A stretch of 64,000 nt of DNA, from positions 2,046,001 through 2,110,000 of the forward strand of contig CAWBEY010000012.1 in NCBI GenBank assembly GCA_963788015.1. The letters are read 5' to 3'. The notes beneath the pieces were generated by a model. It made no database searches. It had not been told where the DNA came from and saw only the letters and a list, made by a program, of their open reading frames with translations. Shown here in pieces: positions 9,010-18,699 of this stretch. The position numbers and the translations under genes were made by a program. Each line of letters opens with the position of its first letter. Position 1 is the stretch's first letter. Origin of the DNA: JBBRHH01 sp963788015. Lineage in GTDB: Bacteria; Planctomycetota; Phycisphaerae; Tepidisphaerales; Tepidisphaeraceae.

Positions 9010-9127
9010 TTGCACGACATTATTGAGTCGTTCGAGCGGGCGATGAGATATCTGGGAGCGTTAACGGTGCGAACTGGCAGCAGACCAACAGACGCAGGAC
9101 GCGATCATTCGCAGGATCGAATTTTTA
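9010..9127 (+). pseudogene. Relic of a HepT-like (DUF86) HEPN gene
   Basis: Directly after the MNT relic one frame reads LHDIIESFERAMRYLGALT, the N-terminal helix of DUF86/HepT proteins; after a frame change near 9070 another frame reads ADQQTQDAIIRRIEFL, the next conserved helix (QTQDAVIRRLEIIGEA in the family). The rest is absent; the adjacent oxidoreductase gene ends here. The order MNT then HEPN matches the intact pair 100 bases upstream. Confidence 0.65.
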
Positions 9128-10260
9128 GCGGACGACGCTTTTGCCCAGGAGGATGGATTCGACCAGGCGGGTGGTCATGACCTGGTTGCGGTAGACCAGG
9201 GGGAGGAGGAAGCGGAGGTTTTGCTGTGGGCCGCGGAGGTATTCGCCCAGGGTTGTGCGCCACTTGTGGCTGAAGGCGCGGAGGGCGTCCTGGAGGTGGA
9301 CTTCCTTGAGGGCGCGTTTGAGGATGTCGGCGGCGAAGACGGCGGACCAGCAGTTGGGGTAGATGTCTTCGCCGCTGGCGGAGTAGAAACCGCCTGCGGG
9401 GCCGATGAGCATGGTGCGGTTGGCGATGCCTTCGTGGGAGAGGGCGCCTGCGAAGGGGAGGTCCATGCTTTCAGCGGAGTCGAGGGAGATGCGGATGTCG
9501 TCAGCCAGCACGCCGTGCTTGCGCAGGGAGGCGACCCATTGTGCGAGTAACGTTTCAGAGGGGTGTTGGCCAACGGATTCGACGGGTTGTTCGACGGCGA
9601 GCTGGGTGAATTTTTTTCCAGGGAGGAGCCAGGCCCAGGAGAGGATGCCGTTTAGATCGAGGGCCATGGGGACGACGGGGCGATTGCCCAGATCGCTGGC
9701 GGCGGTCTTGAGCTTTAGAAATGTGTAGCGATGCAGGACGCCGCGTTCCCAGGAATCGGGGAGGCCCAGCAGGCGCTCCTGATCGGGGGGAGTCGGCCGG
9801 CCACCATGAGGGCCTTGGGGCGGAGGGATTCGTTGCCGATGGTGACTTCGATGCCGCCTTCGTCGAGGCGGTGGATGCGCATTTGCCGGGGGCTGACAAG
9901 ATCGACTTCCTGTTTTTGCGCCATGCCTTTGAGTGCGTCGCGCATGTCGCGGTAGACGGCGACAGAAGCCATGATGGATTTGCTGCGGTGTTCGCTGCGG
10001 GTGGTGCCGTTGTCGGAGAGAAACTGGAGGCCGTAGATGGGCTTGGAGTCGATTTTACGGGCGAGGGGCTTGAGGATTTCGTGGAGCTCGAAGAGTTCGG
10101 GATTGACCAGCACGAGGCGATCGGCGCAGAATTCTTCGCCCGGGATGATGGAATGCATGACCTGGAGCTTGGATTTGTGGCGGAGCAAGGCGGCCGCCAC
10201 ATAAGCGCTTGGATGTTCCCCCAGGACCAGGACGTCGGGATTTTGGTGGGTTTTGGCCAT
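9125..10260 (-). CDS. FAD-dependent oxidoreductase, frame-broken
   Basis: Reconstructed length about 378 residues. The N-terminal part starts with a Rossmann-like segment (VLVLGEHPSAYVAAALL) that lacks the classical GxGxxG, and the C-terminal part has LIGPAGGFYSASGEDIYPNCWSA, resembling the FAD-binding GD-type segment and active region of geranylgeranyl-reductase / lycopene-cyclase-like flavoproteins. The substrate is unknown. The frame breaks at a six-G run (9785-9790); with one more G the protein reads GRLPPDQERLLGLPDSWERG and continues uninterrupted, so a homopolymer error is likely. Confidence 0.72.
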
Positions 10261-10348
10261 TCGTTTGAGGCATGGATCATACTCGGCGGGGCGGGGAAGA
10301 TGAAGCGCGTGCGGGTGCTCCGTTGATGCTGGATTTATTGGGGCTTTA

Positions 10349-12313
10349 TCAGGAGGCAGCGCCTGTGGGTGTGACTTCGAAGCCGCGTTGATGGAGGCGC
10401 TCGCGTTTGGGGGTGAGGAGGGAGACGACGATCAGCACCAGAAAGCCCAGAGGGATGGTGACGATGCCGGGCTGGTTGAAGGGCATGGGGGCGATGCGGT
10501 CGGTGATTTTGTAGAGGTTGATGTAGGCGTCGGAGCTCAGGAGAATCCAGCCGACGGAGGAGAGCACGCCGACGGAGATGGCGGCGGTGATGCCTTCCTT
10601 GGTGGTGCGACGCCAGAAGAGGAGCATGACCAGGGACGGCAGGTTGGCGGAGGCGGCGACGTTGAAGGCCCAGCCGACAAGGAAGGTGACATTGAATTTT
10701 TCGAACTGCATGCCGAGCCACATCGCGAGCAGGCCGACGAAGAAGGCGGTGATTTTGCCGGCGCGGACCTTGGCGTGATCGTCCAGATCCATTTTGAGGA
10801 AGTTGGTCATGAGGTCATGGGCGACCGCGCCGCTGGCGGCCATGATTAGGCCGGAGACGGTGCCGAGAACGGTGGTGAAGGCGATGGCGGAGATGACGGC
10901 GAAGAGGAAGGGGTTGAAGCTTTTGGCCAGGAGCGGGGCGGCCATGTTGGTGTCGGTGGGGTCGAGGGCGCCGCTGGTCATCGCGCCCAGGCCCAGGTAG
11001 AGGGTGAGCACGTAGAAGAAGCCGATGGAGGCGATGCCGACGATGGTGGACTTGCGGGCGGCGGCCTGATCTTTAACGGTGTAGTAGCGGATCAGGATGT
11101 GGGGGAGGGAGGCGGTGCCGCAGAAGAGGGCGAGCATGAGGGAGAGGAAATTGAGCTTGCCTTTGAGATCGGTTTTGCGGACGCCGGCAAAGGTGGGGGA
11201 ATTGCCGGGGACCATGAGATCGGCCCCGGCGATGGGCTTTTGGAAGTAGATGGTGGTCTTGGAGCCGTCGGGCTCGTCGTAGGTGTCCTTGGCCCAGGTG
11301 ATGATGGTGGAGTTTTGGAGCGTGGTGAGGAAGCCGGTGGGGCTGAGGGGGCCGGTGGAGGTTTGGCCGTTGGGCAGCTTTGCGATGCTGCCGACGGGGA
11401 AGAGGTCGGTTTCGCTCGCGCTGCGGCCCTGGGGCAGGCCGTTGACGATTTTTGCGCACGGCCGGGCTTTTCGTTGACGGTCTGAGTTTCGGAAACCAGC
11501 GGGGCACGGGTTGTTTGATCGCGCCGGCGGGGGCTTTCTCGACGCGCCAGAGGGTGTTGCTGCCGCCGAAAGCGCATGTAGGAACCGGCCTTGGTGGTGA
11601 CGTTGTCGATTGGCGCGTTCGCGGGGCGGCGGCGATTAAGTCGGCGACGGGCACGTTGCGGCGAAAGACGTGCGCGTCAGGGCTGGCGGGCTGCGTCGTC
11701 AGGCCCCGATTGAGGATCATGACCACAAGCACGGTGCAGAAGATGACCAGCAGGGAGCCTTTGATGAACTGCACCCAGGTGGTGGAGACCATGCCGGCGG
11801 TGACGACGATCAGGATGACGGCGATGCCGACGATCACCACGCCGTGCCAGTGCTGCAAGCCCAGCAGCGGCTTCACGAGGGCGCCGCGCCGACCATCTGG
11901 GGGATCAGGTAGAAGATCGAGACGACGAGCGTGGAGATGGCGGCCGTGAGCTTGATGCCGCGGGAGTTGAATTGCTTGTCGAGGGCGTCGGCGAAGGTGA
12001 ATTTGCCGAGGCGCTTGAGGGGCTCGGCGATGACGAAGAGGGCCACGATCCAGCCGGCGAGGTAGCCGATGGAGTAGAGGAAGCCGTCATAGCCGAAGAA
12101 GGCGATCATGCCGCAGATGCCCAGGAAGCTGGCGGCGGAGAGGTAGTCGCCGGCGAAGGCGATGCCGTTGACGAACCAGTGGATCTCGCCGTGTGCGGCG
12201 TAATAGCCTTTGGCGGATTTGGCGTTGCGGCCTAGATAAAAGCTGAGTGCCAGGACGGAGCCGACGAAGAATGCAAAGACGGCGAAGGCGGTGGGGTTAA
12301 AGTCGAATTTCAT
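10349..12313 (-). CDS. actP: Sodium:solute symporter, acetate permease (ActP) type, frame-broken
   Basis: SSS-family transporter of about 650 residues. The N-terminal third contains FYLGRNAKSAKGYYAAHGEIHWFVNGIAFAGDYLSAASF, split here as the family signature GDYLSAASFLG; the C-terminal part has LPHILIRYYTVKD, typical of cation/acetate symporters. Between them lies a soluble insert of about 100 residues that is also seen in ActP relatives. At least four frame changes occur: one near 11885 (GAGALVKPLLG restored by one base) and several at 11440-11640. Start at 12313 overlaps the stop of the DUF485 gene (ATGA), which is the usual yjcH-actP order. Substrate is inferred from the pairing. Confidence 0.82.
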
Positions 12314-12591
12314 TGGCCGTCCTCCGAATCGCGGGAGGCGCGGCAAAGGACCATGTAGATCAGGGCGAGGACGAGCGCGGCGGCGATGAGGAACATGCCG
12401 TAGAGGATGGCGAGGTTTACGCCGCCGAAGGGCGTGTGGGACATGAGATCGGGGCGGAAGGCGTTGAGGGCCATGAAGCCGCCGTAGAAAATGAAGTAGA
12501 TGAGGAAGAGCCAGAGGCCCAGTCGGGCGTTGTAGGGGAGGCGATGGGGTTTGGGTGGAGGGATGAGCGGGGCGCTGTTGTTTGAATCCAT
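12310..12591 (-). CDS. yjcH: DUF485 (YjcH-like) membrane protein
   Basis: A 93-residue protein with two transmembrane helices (LGLWLFLIYFIFYGGFMALNAF and LAILYGMFLIAAALVLALIYMVL) and the DUF485 signature around PYNARLGLWLFLIYFIFYG. It is encoded immediately before ActP-type symporters in many bacteria and its stop overlaps the ActP start by four bases here. Its role in transport is unproven. Start at 12591 (MDSNNSAP) is chosen over 12627 because the latter adds only basic, unconserved residues. Confidence 0.85.
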   Translation of the reverse strand: MDSNNSAPLIPPPKPHRLPYNARLGLWLFLIYFIFYGGFMALNAFRPDLMSHTPFGGVNLAILYGMFLIAAALVLALIYMVLCRASRDSEDGQ

Positions 12592-12738
12592 TGTTGCGGT
12601 CCTGTGAGCCTTTGATTTCGAGGGCAAATTGAGCGGGGGGATGTTAATCGAAGGAGGGCGTGGTCGGCAATAATAGGGAAGGGAGTGAATATGATAGCGG
12701 GAAAATGGCTTGCTAATTTCCTGCGCATGCGGCGCTTT

Positions 12739-14133
12739 TCATCGCTTGGGCGTGCCGTAGATGTAGTGATCGTGCTGGATCGAACCATCGGGTGGAAGGT
12801 TTTGACCTTTGCCGGTTAAGTCACTCAAGACATCGCGTAAGCGGGCAGGGCGTCGCATTGTGAGGCTGGTGAGGGTGAGTGCGGCGTAGGGCAGGCAGGC
12901 GGCGCGGAGGGGGAAGGTGTAGCGGTCGTGAATGTGGGTGAAGAGGAAGGGGGCGACGGCGAGAATTCCGGCCAGCAAGATCCATAGCGCTGGCCAGCCA
13001 CGGCGGCGGGCGATGCGGGCGCCGATAAGGGTGAGGGAGGCCATGAAGGTATTGAAGAGAATGGGGCCTAGGTTGAAGTTGTGCCAGGTTGACTTGGGGA
13101 GCAGGGCGTAGCGCGGGGCGTCGATGGGTTCGCCGATGATTAGATAGACGGCCCGGCGAAGGCAGCGGGTCCAGAAGGCGATGGGGCGGCGGTGGTATTC
13201 GTTGATGAAGCGCTCGTGGCTGAGCTGGAAATAGCGGGCTTCGCCGAGATCGAGGTAGGTTTGGCGTTCCTGGGCGTTGATGTAGGGGTGGTAGCGCAGT
13301 TGCTGGTTGGTGAGGCCGTGGGAGCCGGAGATGTTGCCGAGCCAAAGCTCGAAACCGCCGCCGGCGCGGACGAAGAAGACGCGGTGGAAGGTGTTGTAGT
13401 TGCGGAGGGTCCAGGGGAGCAGTGCGAGGACGAAGCCGGCCATGAGGCAGACTGCGGGGATGGTTTTGGTACGCCAGGGCGTGGCGCGGAGGCCGACGAG
13501 GGCGATGAGAGGGTAGGTGAAAACGAACACGGCATTGGTGAGTGCCAGAATGCCCAGGGCCAGGCCAAACGCACCGGCTTTGGCGGGGGACATGCGGGAG
13601 AAGCCGGCCTGATGTGCCCAAACGAGCAGCCAGAGGAAGATGCAGAGGGCTAGATTGACGTCCCAGAACATGGTGTTGCCCGAGAGCAGGATTGGATTTG
13701 CGAGGAACAACAGGCCGGCGAGGATGCCGGTGGTGTGGCCGAACAATGCGGTTGTGAGGCGGGCGAGTGCGGTGGCTGCACCGGCGAAACAGAGGGCGTT
13801 GATGAGGAGCAGTGCGAGGCGGGAATGGACGGTTGCATCGCCAAAGACACGGTAAACGCCGGCCATCAGGTACGGATAAATGGGGGCGCTCCAGCTTGTG
13901 GGGATTGCGCCAGGCGAGGCATCCATGGGGGTGGCGAAGCCGTGGCCTTTGGCAATGTGCATGGCGATGTCCGCCTCTTCGGCGTATGGCTCTTCGCTGT
14001 AGGCTCGTTGCCAAAGGGTGTAGCCGAAGGCCCAGCAGAAGCCCAGGAGAAAGAGAATCCAGAAGGCGCGGGGGCGGGGAGTGTTGGCCGGTGGCGTGGT
14101 CGTGGTGGGTGGGAAAGTCCCCGTCGAGTTCAT
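12739..14133 (-). CDS. Membrane glycosyltransferase, GT39/ArnT-like (GT-C fold)
   Basis: A 464-residue protein with about ten transmembrane helices. After the first helix comes the acidic loop SEEPYAEEADIAMHIAKGHGFATPMD, the position of the catalytic Asp/Glu in GT-C enzymes that use polyprenyl-phosphate sugars, and later PWTLRNYNTFHRVFFVRAGGGFELWLGN, a segment common in planctomycete family-39-like transferases. Probably transfers a sugar on the periplasmic face. No glycan cluster is nearby, so the acceptor is unknown. The frame is intact. Confidence 0.75.
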   Translation of the reverse strand: MNSTGTFPPTTTTPPANTPRPRAFWILFLLGFCWAFGYTLWQRAYSEEPYAEEADIAMHIAKGHGFATPMDASPGAIPTSWSAPIYPYLMAGVYRVFGDATVHSRLALLLINALCFAGAATALARLTTALFGHTTGILAGLLFLANPILLSGNTMFWDVNLALCIFLWLLVWAHQAGFSRMSPAKAGAFGLALGILALTNAVFVFTYPLIALVGLRATPWRTKTIPAVCLMAGFVLALLPWTLRNYNTFHRVFFVRAGGGFELWLGNISGSHGLTNQQLRYHPYINAQERQTYLDLGEARYFQLSHERFINEYHRRPIAFWTRCLRRAVYLIIGEPIDAPRYALLPKSTWHNFNLGPILFNTFMASLTLIGARIARRRGWPALWILLAGILAVAPFLFTHIHDRYTFPLRAACLPYAALTLTSLTMRRPARLRDVLSDLTGKGQNLPPDGSIQHDHYIYGTPKR

Positions 14134-14183
14134 GGGCGCAGTATAAGGAAAGATGCGAGCACTTGCGTCAGTCGGTGAGCGGG

Positions 14184-14482
14184 CTATTTGGGTTCGGAGA
14201 GATCTTCCTGGTCGGCTTCATCTGTATTTCGGGGATCGTCCGGCCGGATAGTCGGCCAGGTAGGAGAAGACGATGCGCACGTCGTCGACGCCCTCCGTGT
14301 GTTCGATGTCGTGGAGCTTGTGGGCTTCGATGGTTCCTTCGATCGCGCCTTCGTCATCGACGATGTTGTCGATCTGCATGCCAAGGGCGGCGCAGGCGGT
14401 CGGCGATTTCGTGGTTGCGGCCCTGGTAGGCCTGGTTGACGATGACGACGATGTCGGTCAGCTCCGCGTCGCGGTGTTGCAT
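14184..14482 (-). CDS. Small conserved hypothetical protein, frame-broken
   Basis: Reconstructed as about 98 residues: MQHRDAELTDIVVIVNQAYQ at the start, then HEIADRLRALGMQIDNIV, EGTIEAHKLHDIEHTEGV and DDVRIVFSYLADYP, ending in an acidic tail. The alternation of beta strand and helix with a final beta strand suggests a ferredoxin-like fold of the kind seen in small planctomycete proteins often mislabelled ketohydroxyglutarate aldolase; this is a resemblance only. One extra C near 14390 and one base near 14245 break the frame. Confidence 0.5.
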
Positions 14483-14565
14483 GTTGTCTGCCTCGCCGTG
14501 CTGAGCCGCATGGAAATCCTACGGCTTGCCGCTACATTCTCGCCATCTAACGCGGAAGTGGAACT

Positions 14566-16576
14566 ATGAAAATCAGCCTGGAATGGCTTGGGGAATACCT
14601 GCCGGGGCCGCTGGAGGCCGCGGCGGCGGGGGAAGCGCTAACGCACGGGGGACTGCCGGTGGAGAACATCGATCAGGTGGAAGGCGACACGGTTTTGGAT
14701 GTGGAAGTGACGAGCAATCGCGGGGATTGTTTATCGCATATCGGAATAGCGCGAGAGCTATCGGCGCTGTTGGGCAGGCCTTTTAAGGACGTTATTCCGC
14801 AGGCGATGGAATCGGCGTCGGCCGCCACAGCGTCTGTCACGTCGGTGGCGATTGATGCGGCGGAGCTTTGCCCGCATTACACAGCGCGCGTAATCCGAAA
14901 CGTGAAGATTGGTCCCAGTCCTGCGTGGATGGCGCGGCGGCTGCGCGGGGTGGGGCTGCCGGTGATTAACAATGTGGTGGATGTGACCAACTATGTCATG
15001 TTCGAGATGGGCCAGCCGCTGCACGCGTTTGACTTTGACCATCTGCACGGGCGGCGCATTGTTGTGCGACGCGCTAAGGCGGGGGAGAAGCTGGTGAGCA
15101 TTGACGGCAAGGAGCGGACGCTTGCACCGGACATGCTGGTGATCGCCGACGCGGATCGGCCGGTGGCGCTGGCGGGGGTGATGGGAGGTTTGGAGAGCGA
15201 GATTTCCGGCGGGACGGTGAATGTGCTGCTGGAATCGGCGCGGTTTGATGCGCTGTCGGTGCGGAAGACTTCGCGGGCGCTGGGGCTGAAATCGGACAGC
15301 TCCTATCGATTCGAGCGGCAGATTGATCCGACGCTGCCGGAGCGCGCGAGCCTGCGGGCGGCGCAATTGATAATGGAGACTGCGGGCGGCGACCTGCTGA
15401 CGGGAGTTGCGCAGGCCGGCGAGACGGGATATTTGCCGCGGCGTTTGAGCCTGCGGCTGGAGAAGCTGAAGCAGGTGTTGGGGATTGAGCTGCCGGTGAG
15501 TGAGGTGGTGGAGGCGCTGGAGCGGCTGAAGTTTTTGCCTCGACTGGAGGCCGGGCGGGTTGATGTGATCGTGCCGAGCTGGCGGCTGGACGTGAACATT
15601 GAGGTGGATCTGGTGGAGGAGGTGGCGCGGGTGGTGGGATATGGTCGCATCCCGGTGCGTGAGGAGATCTCCATCCGCATCGCGCCGCCCGATCCGGCCA
15701 TTCGGACCATCGACACGCTGCGCGGCCTGCTGGTGGCGAGCGGGTATTTCGAAGCGATTACTGTGACGTTTGTCAGCGATCAATTGGTGGGGGATTTTCA
15801 GCCGGCGGAGGCGTCTGGACTTTTGCGGGCCGAAAAGATTACGCGCGACTCGAACGCGCACCTTCGGCCTAGTTTGCTGCCGGGGCTGCTGGAAGCGGTG
15901 CGGCTGAATGAGAAGTCGGGGACGGCGGGGGCGAGGTTGTTTGAGATTGGTCCGACGTTTTGGTTTGACGCGGCGGGGCGGCTTGACGAGCGGCGGCGCG
16001 TGGGATTGGTGGGAGGTACGGACGTGCGGGAGGTGCGGGGCGTGGTGGAGACGTTGCTGGGGCGGCTGGATGCGCAGATGGAAGTGAGGATTGTTCCTGA
16101 GGATCGGGCTGGCTACGAGCGCGGGGCGGCGGGGCGGGTGGAATGGGGCGGAAAGACTGTGGGTCATCTGGGCGTTGTTGCGAAGTCGGTGACTGGGAAG
16201 CTGGATTTGCGCGAATCGCCGGCGGCCGCCGAATTGGAGCTTGCCCCCCTGCTGCTGGCGGCTCAGCACGTGCCACAGCTTCGGGCGATGCCGAAATTTC
16301 CGGCGGTGCGGCGGGATGTTTCGCTGGTGGTGCCGGAGAGCACGCGTTTTGAGCAGATCGAGTCATTGATCGCGCCGCTGAACCTGGCAGACCTGGAGCA
16401 GGCGGAATACGTCACCACTTATCGTGGCAAGCCGCTGGAAAAGGGGATTAAGAGCGTGACACTGACGTTGGTGTTCCGGTCGGCGAGCAAACGCTGACCA
16501 GCGAGGAAGTGGAACAGGCGGTGCAGCGGTTTGTGGCCGAGGCGGCGGCAAAAGTTGGCGCGGCATTGCGGGCGTG
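14566..16576 (+). CDS. pheT: Phenylalanine-tRNA ligase beta subunit, short form
   Basis: The beta subunit of the alpha2-beta2 PheRS, with B1 (MKISLEWLGEYL), B3/B4 editing (about residues 90-270, including DVTNYVMFEMGQPLHAFD), B5 and a C-terminal FDX-ACB anticodon-binding domain (MPKFPAVRRDVSLVVP). The EMAP-type B2 domain normally between B1 and B3 is missing: VENIDQVEGD runs straight into TVLDVEVTSNRGDCLSH. The reconstructed protein is about 670 residues against roughly 800 in most bacteria. The reading frame stops at 16495 because an AAA at 16489-16491 lacks one A; with it the tail reads SASKTLTSEEVEQAVQRF and ends at 16576. pheS is not adjacent. Confidence 0.93.
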
Positions 16577-16625
16577 AGGCGAGGGCGCGATGGCGATGGG
16601 CAGGCGGAGGATGTAGAACACTTGT

Positions 16626-17693
16626 ATGCGTGCGCTGAGCGAATTTGATGTTGATTCCCTTTCGGCCGAGTTGGTTGGATGGGGGCACAAGCCTTCGCAT
16701 GCCAAGCGGCTGCTGCAAACTTTTTTTGAAACGGCGGGGCGAATGGAGTTGCAGCCGCTGCAGCTTGGGTATGCTCTGCACGCGCACCTTGTGAGCGAAA
16801 TCAGCCTGCTGCAATCGACGGTTCTGCTGGAGCGCCAAAGTACGGACGGGACGGTGAAGCTTTTGCTGGGGATGGCGCGCGGTGGCTCGGTTGAGGCTGT
16901 GTTGATGCCTTCGCACCACCGTGACCGCGCGGCGGGGTGTGTGTCGTCGCAGATCGGCTGCGCCATGCGATGCGACTTTTGCGCCAGCACGCGCAATGGG
17001 CTGGAACGCGATCTTTCGTCGGGGGAGATCGTGGAGCAGTTTCTGCATCTCAAGGCGCGGGCCGCTGGTGATGGCCGGCGTTTGCAGACGCTGGTTTTCA
17101 TGGGGATGGGGGAGCCGATGTTGAACCTCGACAACGTGATCGCCGCCATCCGGCGCATCGCGGGGCAGGGACTGGGGCAGTTGGGCGGGCGGCACATTAC
17201 CGTCTCGACGGTCGGCATTGTGCCGGGGATTGATCGGCTGGCGGCGGCGGGATTGAACGTGCATCTGGCGATTTCCCTGCACGCGCCGGACGACGCCACG
17301 CGGGCGCGGCTGGTGCCGATGAACCGGCGGTACAACGTGGCCGAAATTATGGCGGCGGGGCGGCGGTTTGAGGCGGCGACGGGGCGGATTCCGACGATTG
17401 AATATTGCATGCTGGCCGGGATCAACGATTCGGATGAGCAGGCGCACTTGCTGGCGGAATTGATGACGGAGTTTCGGGCGCATGTGAATTTGATTCCTTA
17501 TAACTCGATTGGAGCGGGCGTGAGCGGGGTGGTTTATGAGCAGCCGTCGCGGGAGCGGATGGATGCGTTTTTGGGGATCCTGCGGGATCGGCAGGTGGTG
17601 GCGCATTTTCGGCGGACGCGCGGGGAGGATGTGGAGGCGGCGTGCGGGCAGTTGCGGGAGCGATTTGTCCAGCTTGGCTCCCCCACGCCTTAG
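16626..17693 (+). CDS. rlmN: Dual-specificity RNA methyltransferase RlmN
   Basis: Radical SAM enzyme that methylates C2 of A2503 in 23S rRNA and A37 in some tRNAs. The CxxxCxxC cluster motif is CAMRCDFC (about residues 112-119), preceded by the accessory N-terminal helical domain; FMGMGEPMLN and the C-terminal TRGEDVEAACGQL, with the methyl-carrying cysteine, are all present. Length 355 is normal. Its stop overlaps the stop of the convergent gene downstream by four bases. Confidence 0.95.
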   Translation: MRALSEFDVDSLSAELVGWGHKPSHAKRLLQTFFETAGRMELQPLQLGYALHAHLVSEISLLQSTVLLERQSTDGTVKLLLGMARGGSVEAVLMPSHHRDRAAGCVSSQIGCAMRCDFCASTRNGLERDLSSGEIVEQFLHLKARAAGDGRRLQTLVFMGMGEPMLNLDNVIAAIRRIAGQGLGQLGGRHITVSTVGIVPGIDRLAAAGLNVHLAISLHAPDDATRARLVPMNRRYNVAEIMAAGRRFEAATGRIPTIEYCMLAGINDSDEQAHLLAELMTEFRAHVNLIPYNSIGAGVSGVVYEQPSRERMDAFLGILRDRQVVAHFRRTRGEDVEAACGQLRERFVQLGSPTP

Positions 17694-18138
17694 ACTTTTA
17701 CGGCGGGGACGGCTGGGCCTGTGCACTGGCGTCGGGCAAGATCTTCGCGCAGGAAGGTTTTGAAGGTGGGGAACTGGTGGTCGCTCCAGGCGGCCTCGAT
17801 CTTGCCGCTGATGATCTGGTTCATCTCCATCAACTGCTTGAAGGCTTCGTAGTCGCGCGAGCCGGGGACGGGGCAGACGTGGCGGTCGTGGGTGTCGGCG
17901 CAGAATAAGTGGCCTGCGCCGTCGGGGGAGCGTTCGATGACCATTTTCATGTGCGGATAGCGCGGTTGCCCAGGCGCATTGCCAGGCGGGTGGGGTGGAT
18001 TGGGGCGTCGCGCTCGAAGATGGGGCTTTGGAAAAATTCGGCGGGGGCGAGGGATTTGAGGGTTTCGATTCGGGAGCGAACGGCCGACGGCAAGGCGGCG
18101 TCGTAGGCGACGCCGACGTAAACCTCGATGGCCTGCAT
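17690..18138 (-). CDS. Conserved hypothetical protein, frame-broken
   Basis: Two short frames join into one protein of about 149 residues: MQAIEVYVGVAYDAALPSA ... ERDAPIHPTRLAMRLGNR, then RYPHMKMVIERSPDGAGHLFCADTHDRHV and FPTFKTFLREDLARRQ. The joint needs one extra base near 17961-17965, after which RLGNRRYPHMKMVIE reads naturally. The protein has a conserved Cys-Ala-Asp-Thr-His-Asp segment and no signal peptide. It resembles small planctomycete proteins of unknown function; I cannot name a family. Confidence 0.6.
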
Positions 18139-18241
18139 GACTTGCGCGGGGAGGGGTTTGTGCCAGGACACTGAAAAATCCTTCCGCAAAAAGTTTCGGC
18201 CAAACCCGCTGGCTTGGTTTTCACGGCTCGCCTTCAACGAT

Positions 18242-18255
18242 GTATTATTATAACG
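18242..18255 (+). promoter_or_regulatory. Possible promoter -10 region for the response regulator
   Basis: An AT-rich island GTATTATTATAACG in otherwise GC-rich DNA, 13 to 26 bases before the ATG. It contains TATTAT and TATAAC hexamers. No clear -35 is visible. Confidence 0.3.
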
Positions 18256-18267
18256 TAACGGACGGAA

Positions 18268-18684
18268 ATGAGGACGCCGCATATGCCGAAACGGGATGGA
18301 GCCGTATTGGTCGTCGAGGATGACCCCGACGTGAACGAGCTGGTCGGGGCGTATGTCCAGATCGCGGGCTTTGACTACCGGCCAGCTTTGAACGGGTATG
18401 CGGCCCTTGACGAAGCGCGCGTGGGCCATCCGTGTTTGATCCTTCTGGACATCATGCTGCCGGATTTGGATGGGTTTGAAGTGTGCAGGCGGCTTAAGAG
18501 CGATGCGGATACGCGTGGGATTCCGGTGGTGATCTTGTCGGCGCTGGATAAGGATGAGTGCAAGTCGCGGGGGTGTGAGTGTGGGGCAGTGGCTTACCTG
18601 ACCAAGCCGTTCGATCCTGAAAAACTTATGGAGACCATGCGCGAGCAGGCGGTTTGCAACAACGGGGATGGGCACGAGAAGTGA
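18268..18684 (+). CDS. Single-domain response regulator (CheY-like)
   Basis: A 138-residue receiver domain with no output domain. The acidic pocket is VVEDDPD near residue 16, the phospho-acceptor is D61 in LLDIMLPD, and the conserved lysine is K113 in YLTKPF. A short cysteine-containing loop (KSRGCECGAV) precedes the last strand. It probably acts by protein-protein contact. No histidine kinase is nearby, so it is an orphan. ATG at 18283 is an alternative start that would remove five residues. Confidence 0.88.
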   Translation: MRTPHMPKRDGAVLVVEDDPDVNELVGAYVQIAGFDYRPALNGYAALDEARVGHPCLILLDIMLPDLDGFEVCRRLKSDADTRGIPVVILSALDKDECKSRGCECGAVAYLTKPFDPEKLMETMREQAVCNNGDGHEK

Positions 18685-18699
18685 ACGCCTGCTGAGGTT

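Noticed and set aside
14758..16269. A 503-codon open frame on the minus strand opposite pheT
   Set aside because: It is rich in Arg, His, Pro and Gln, has no family features and mirrors the codon pattern of pheT; it is an antisense by-product of high GC content.
16419..18224. A 601-codon minus-strand frame across rlmN
   Set aside because: Same low-complexity Arg/Pro/His composition, spanning several real genes on the other strand; not a gene.
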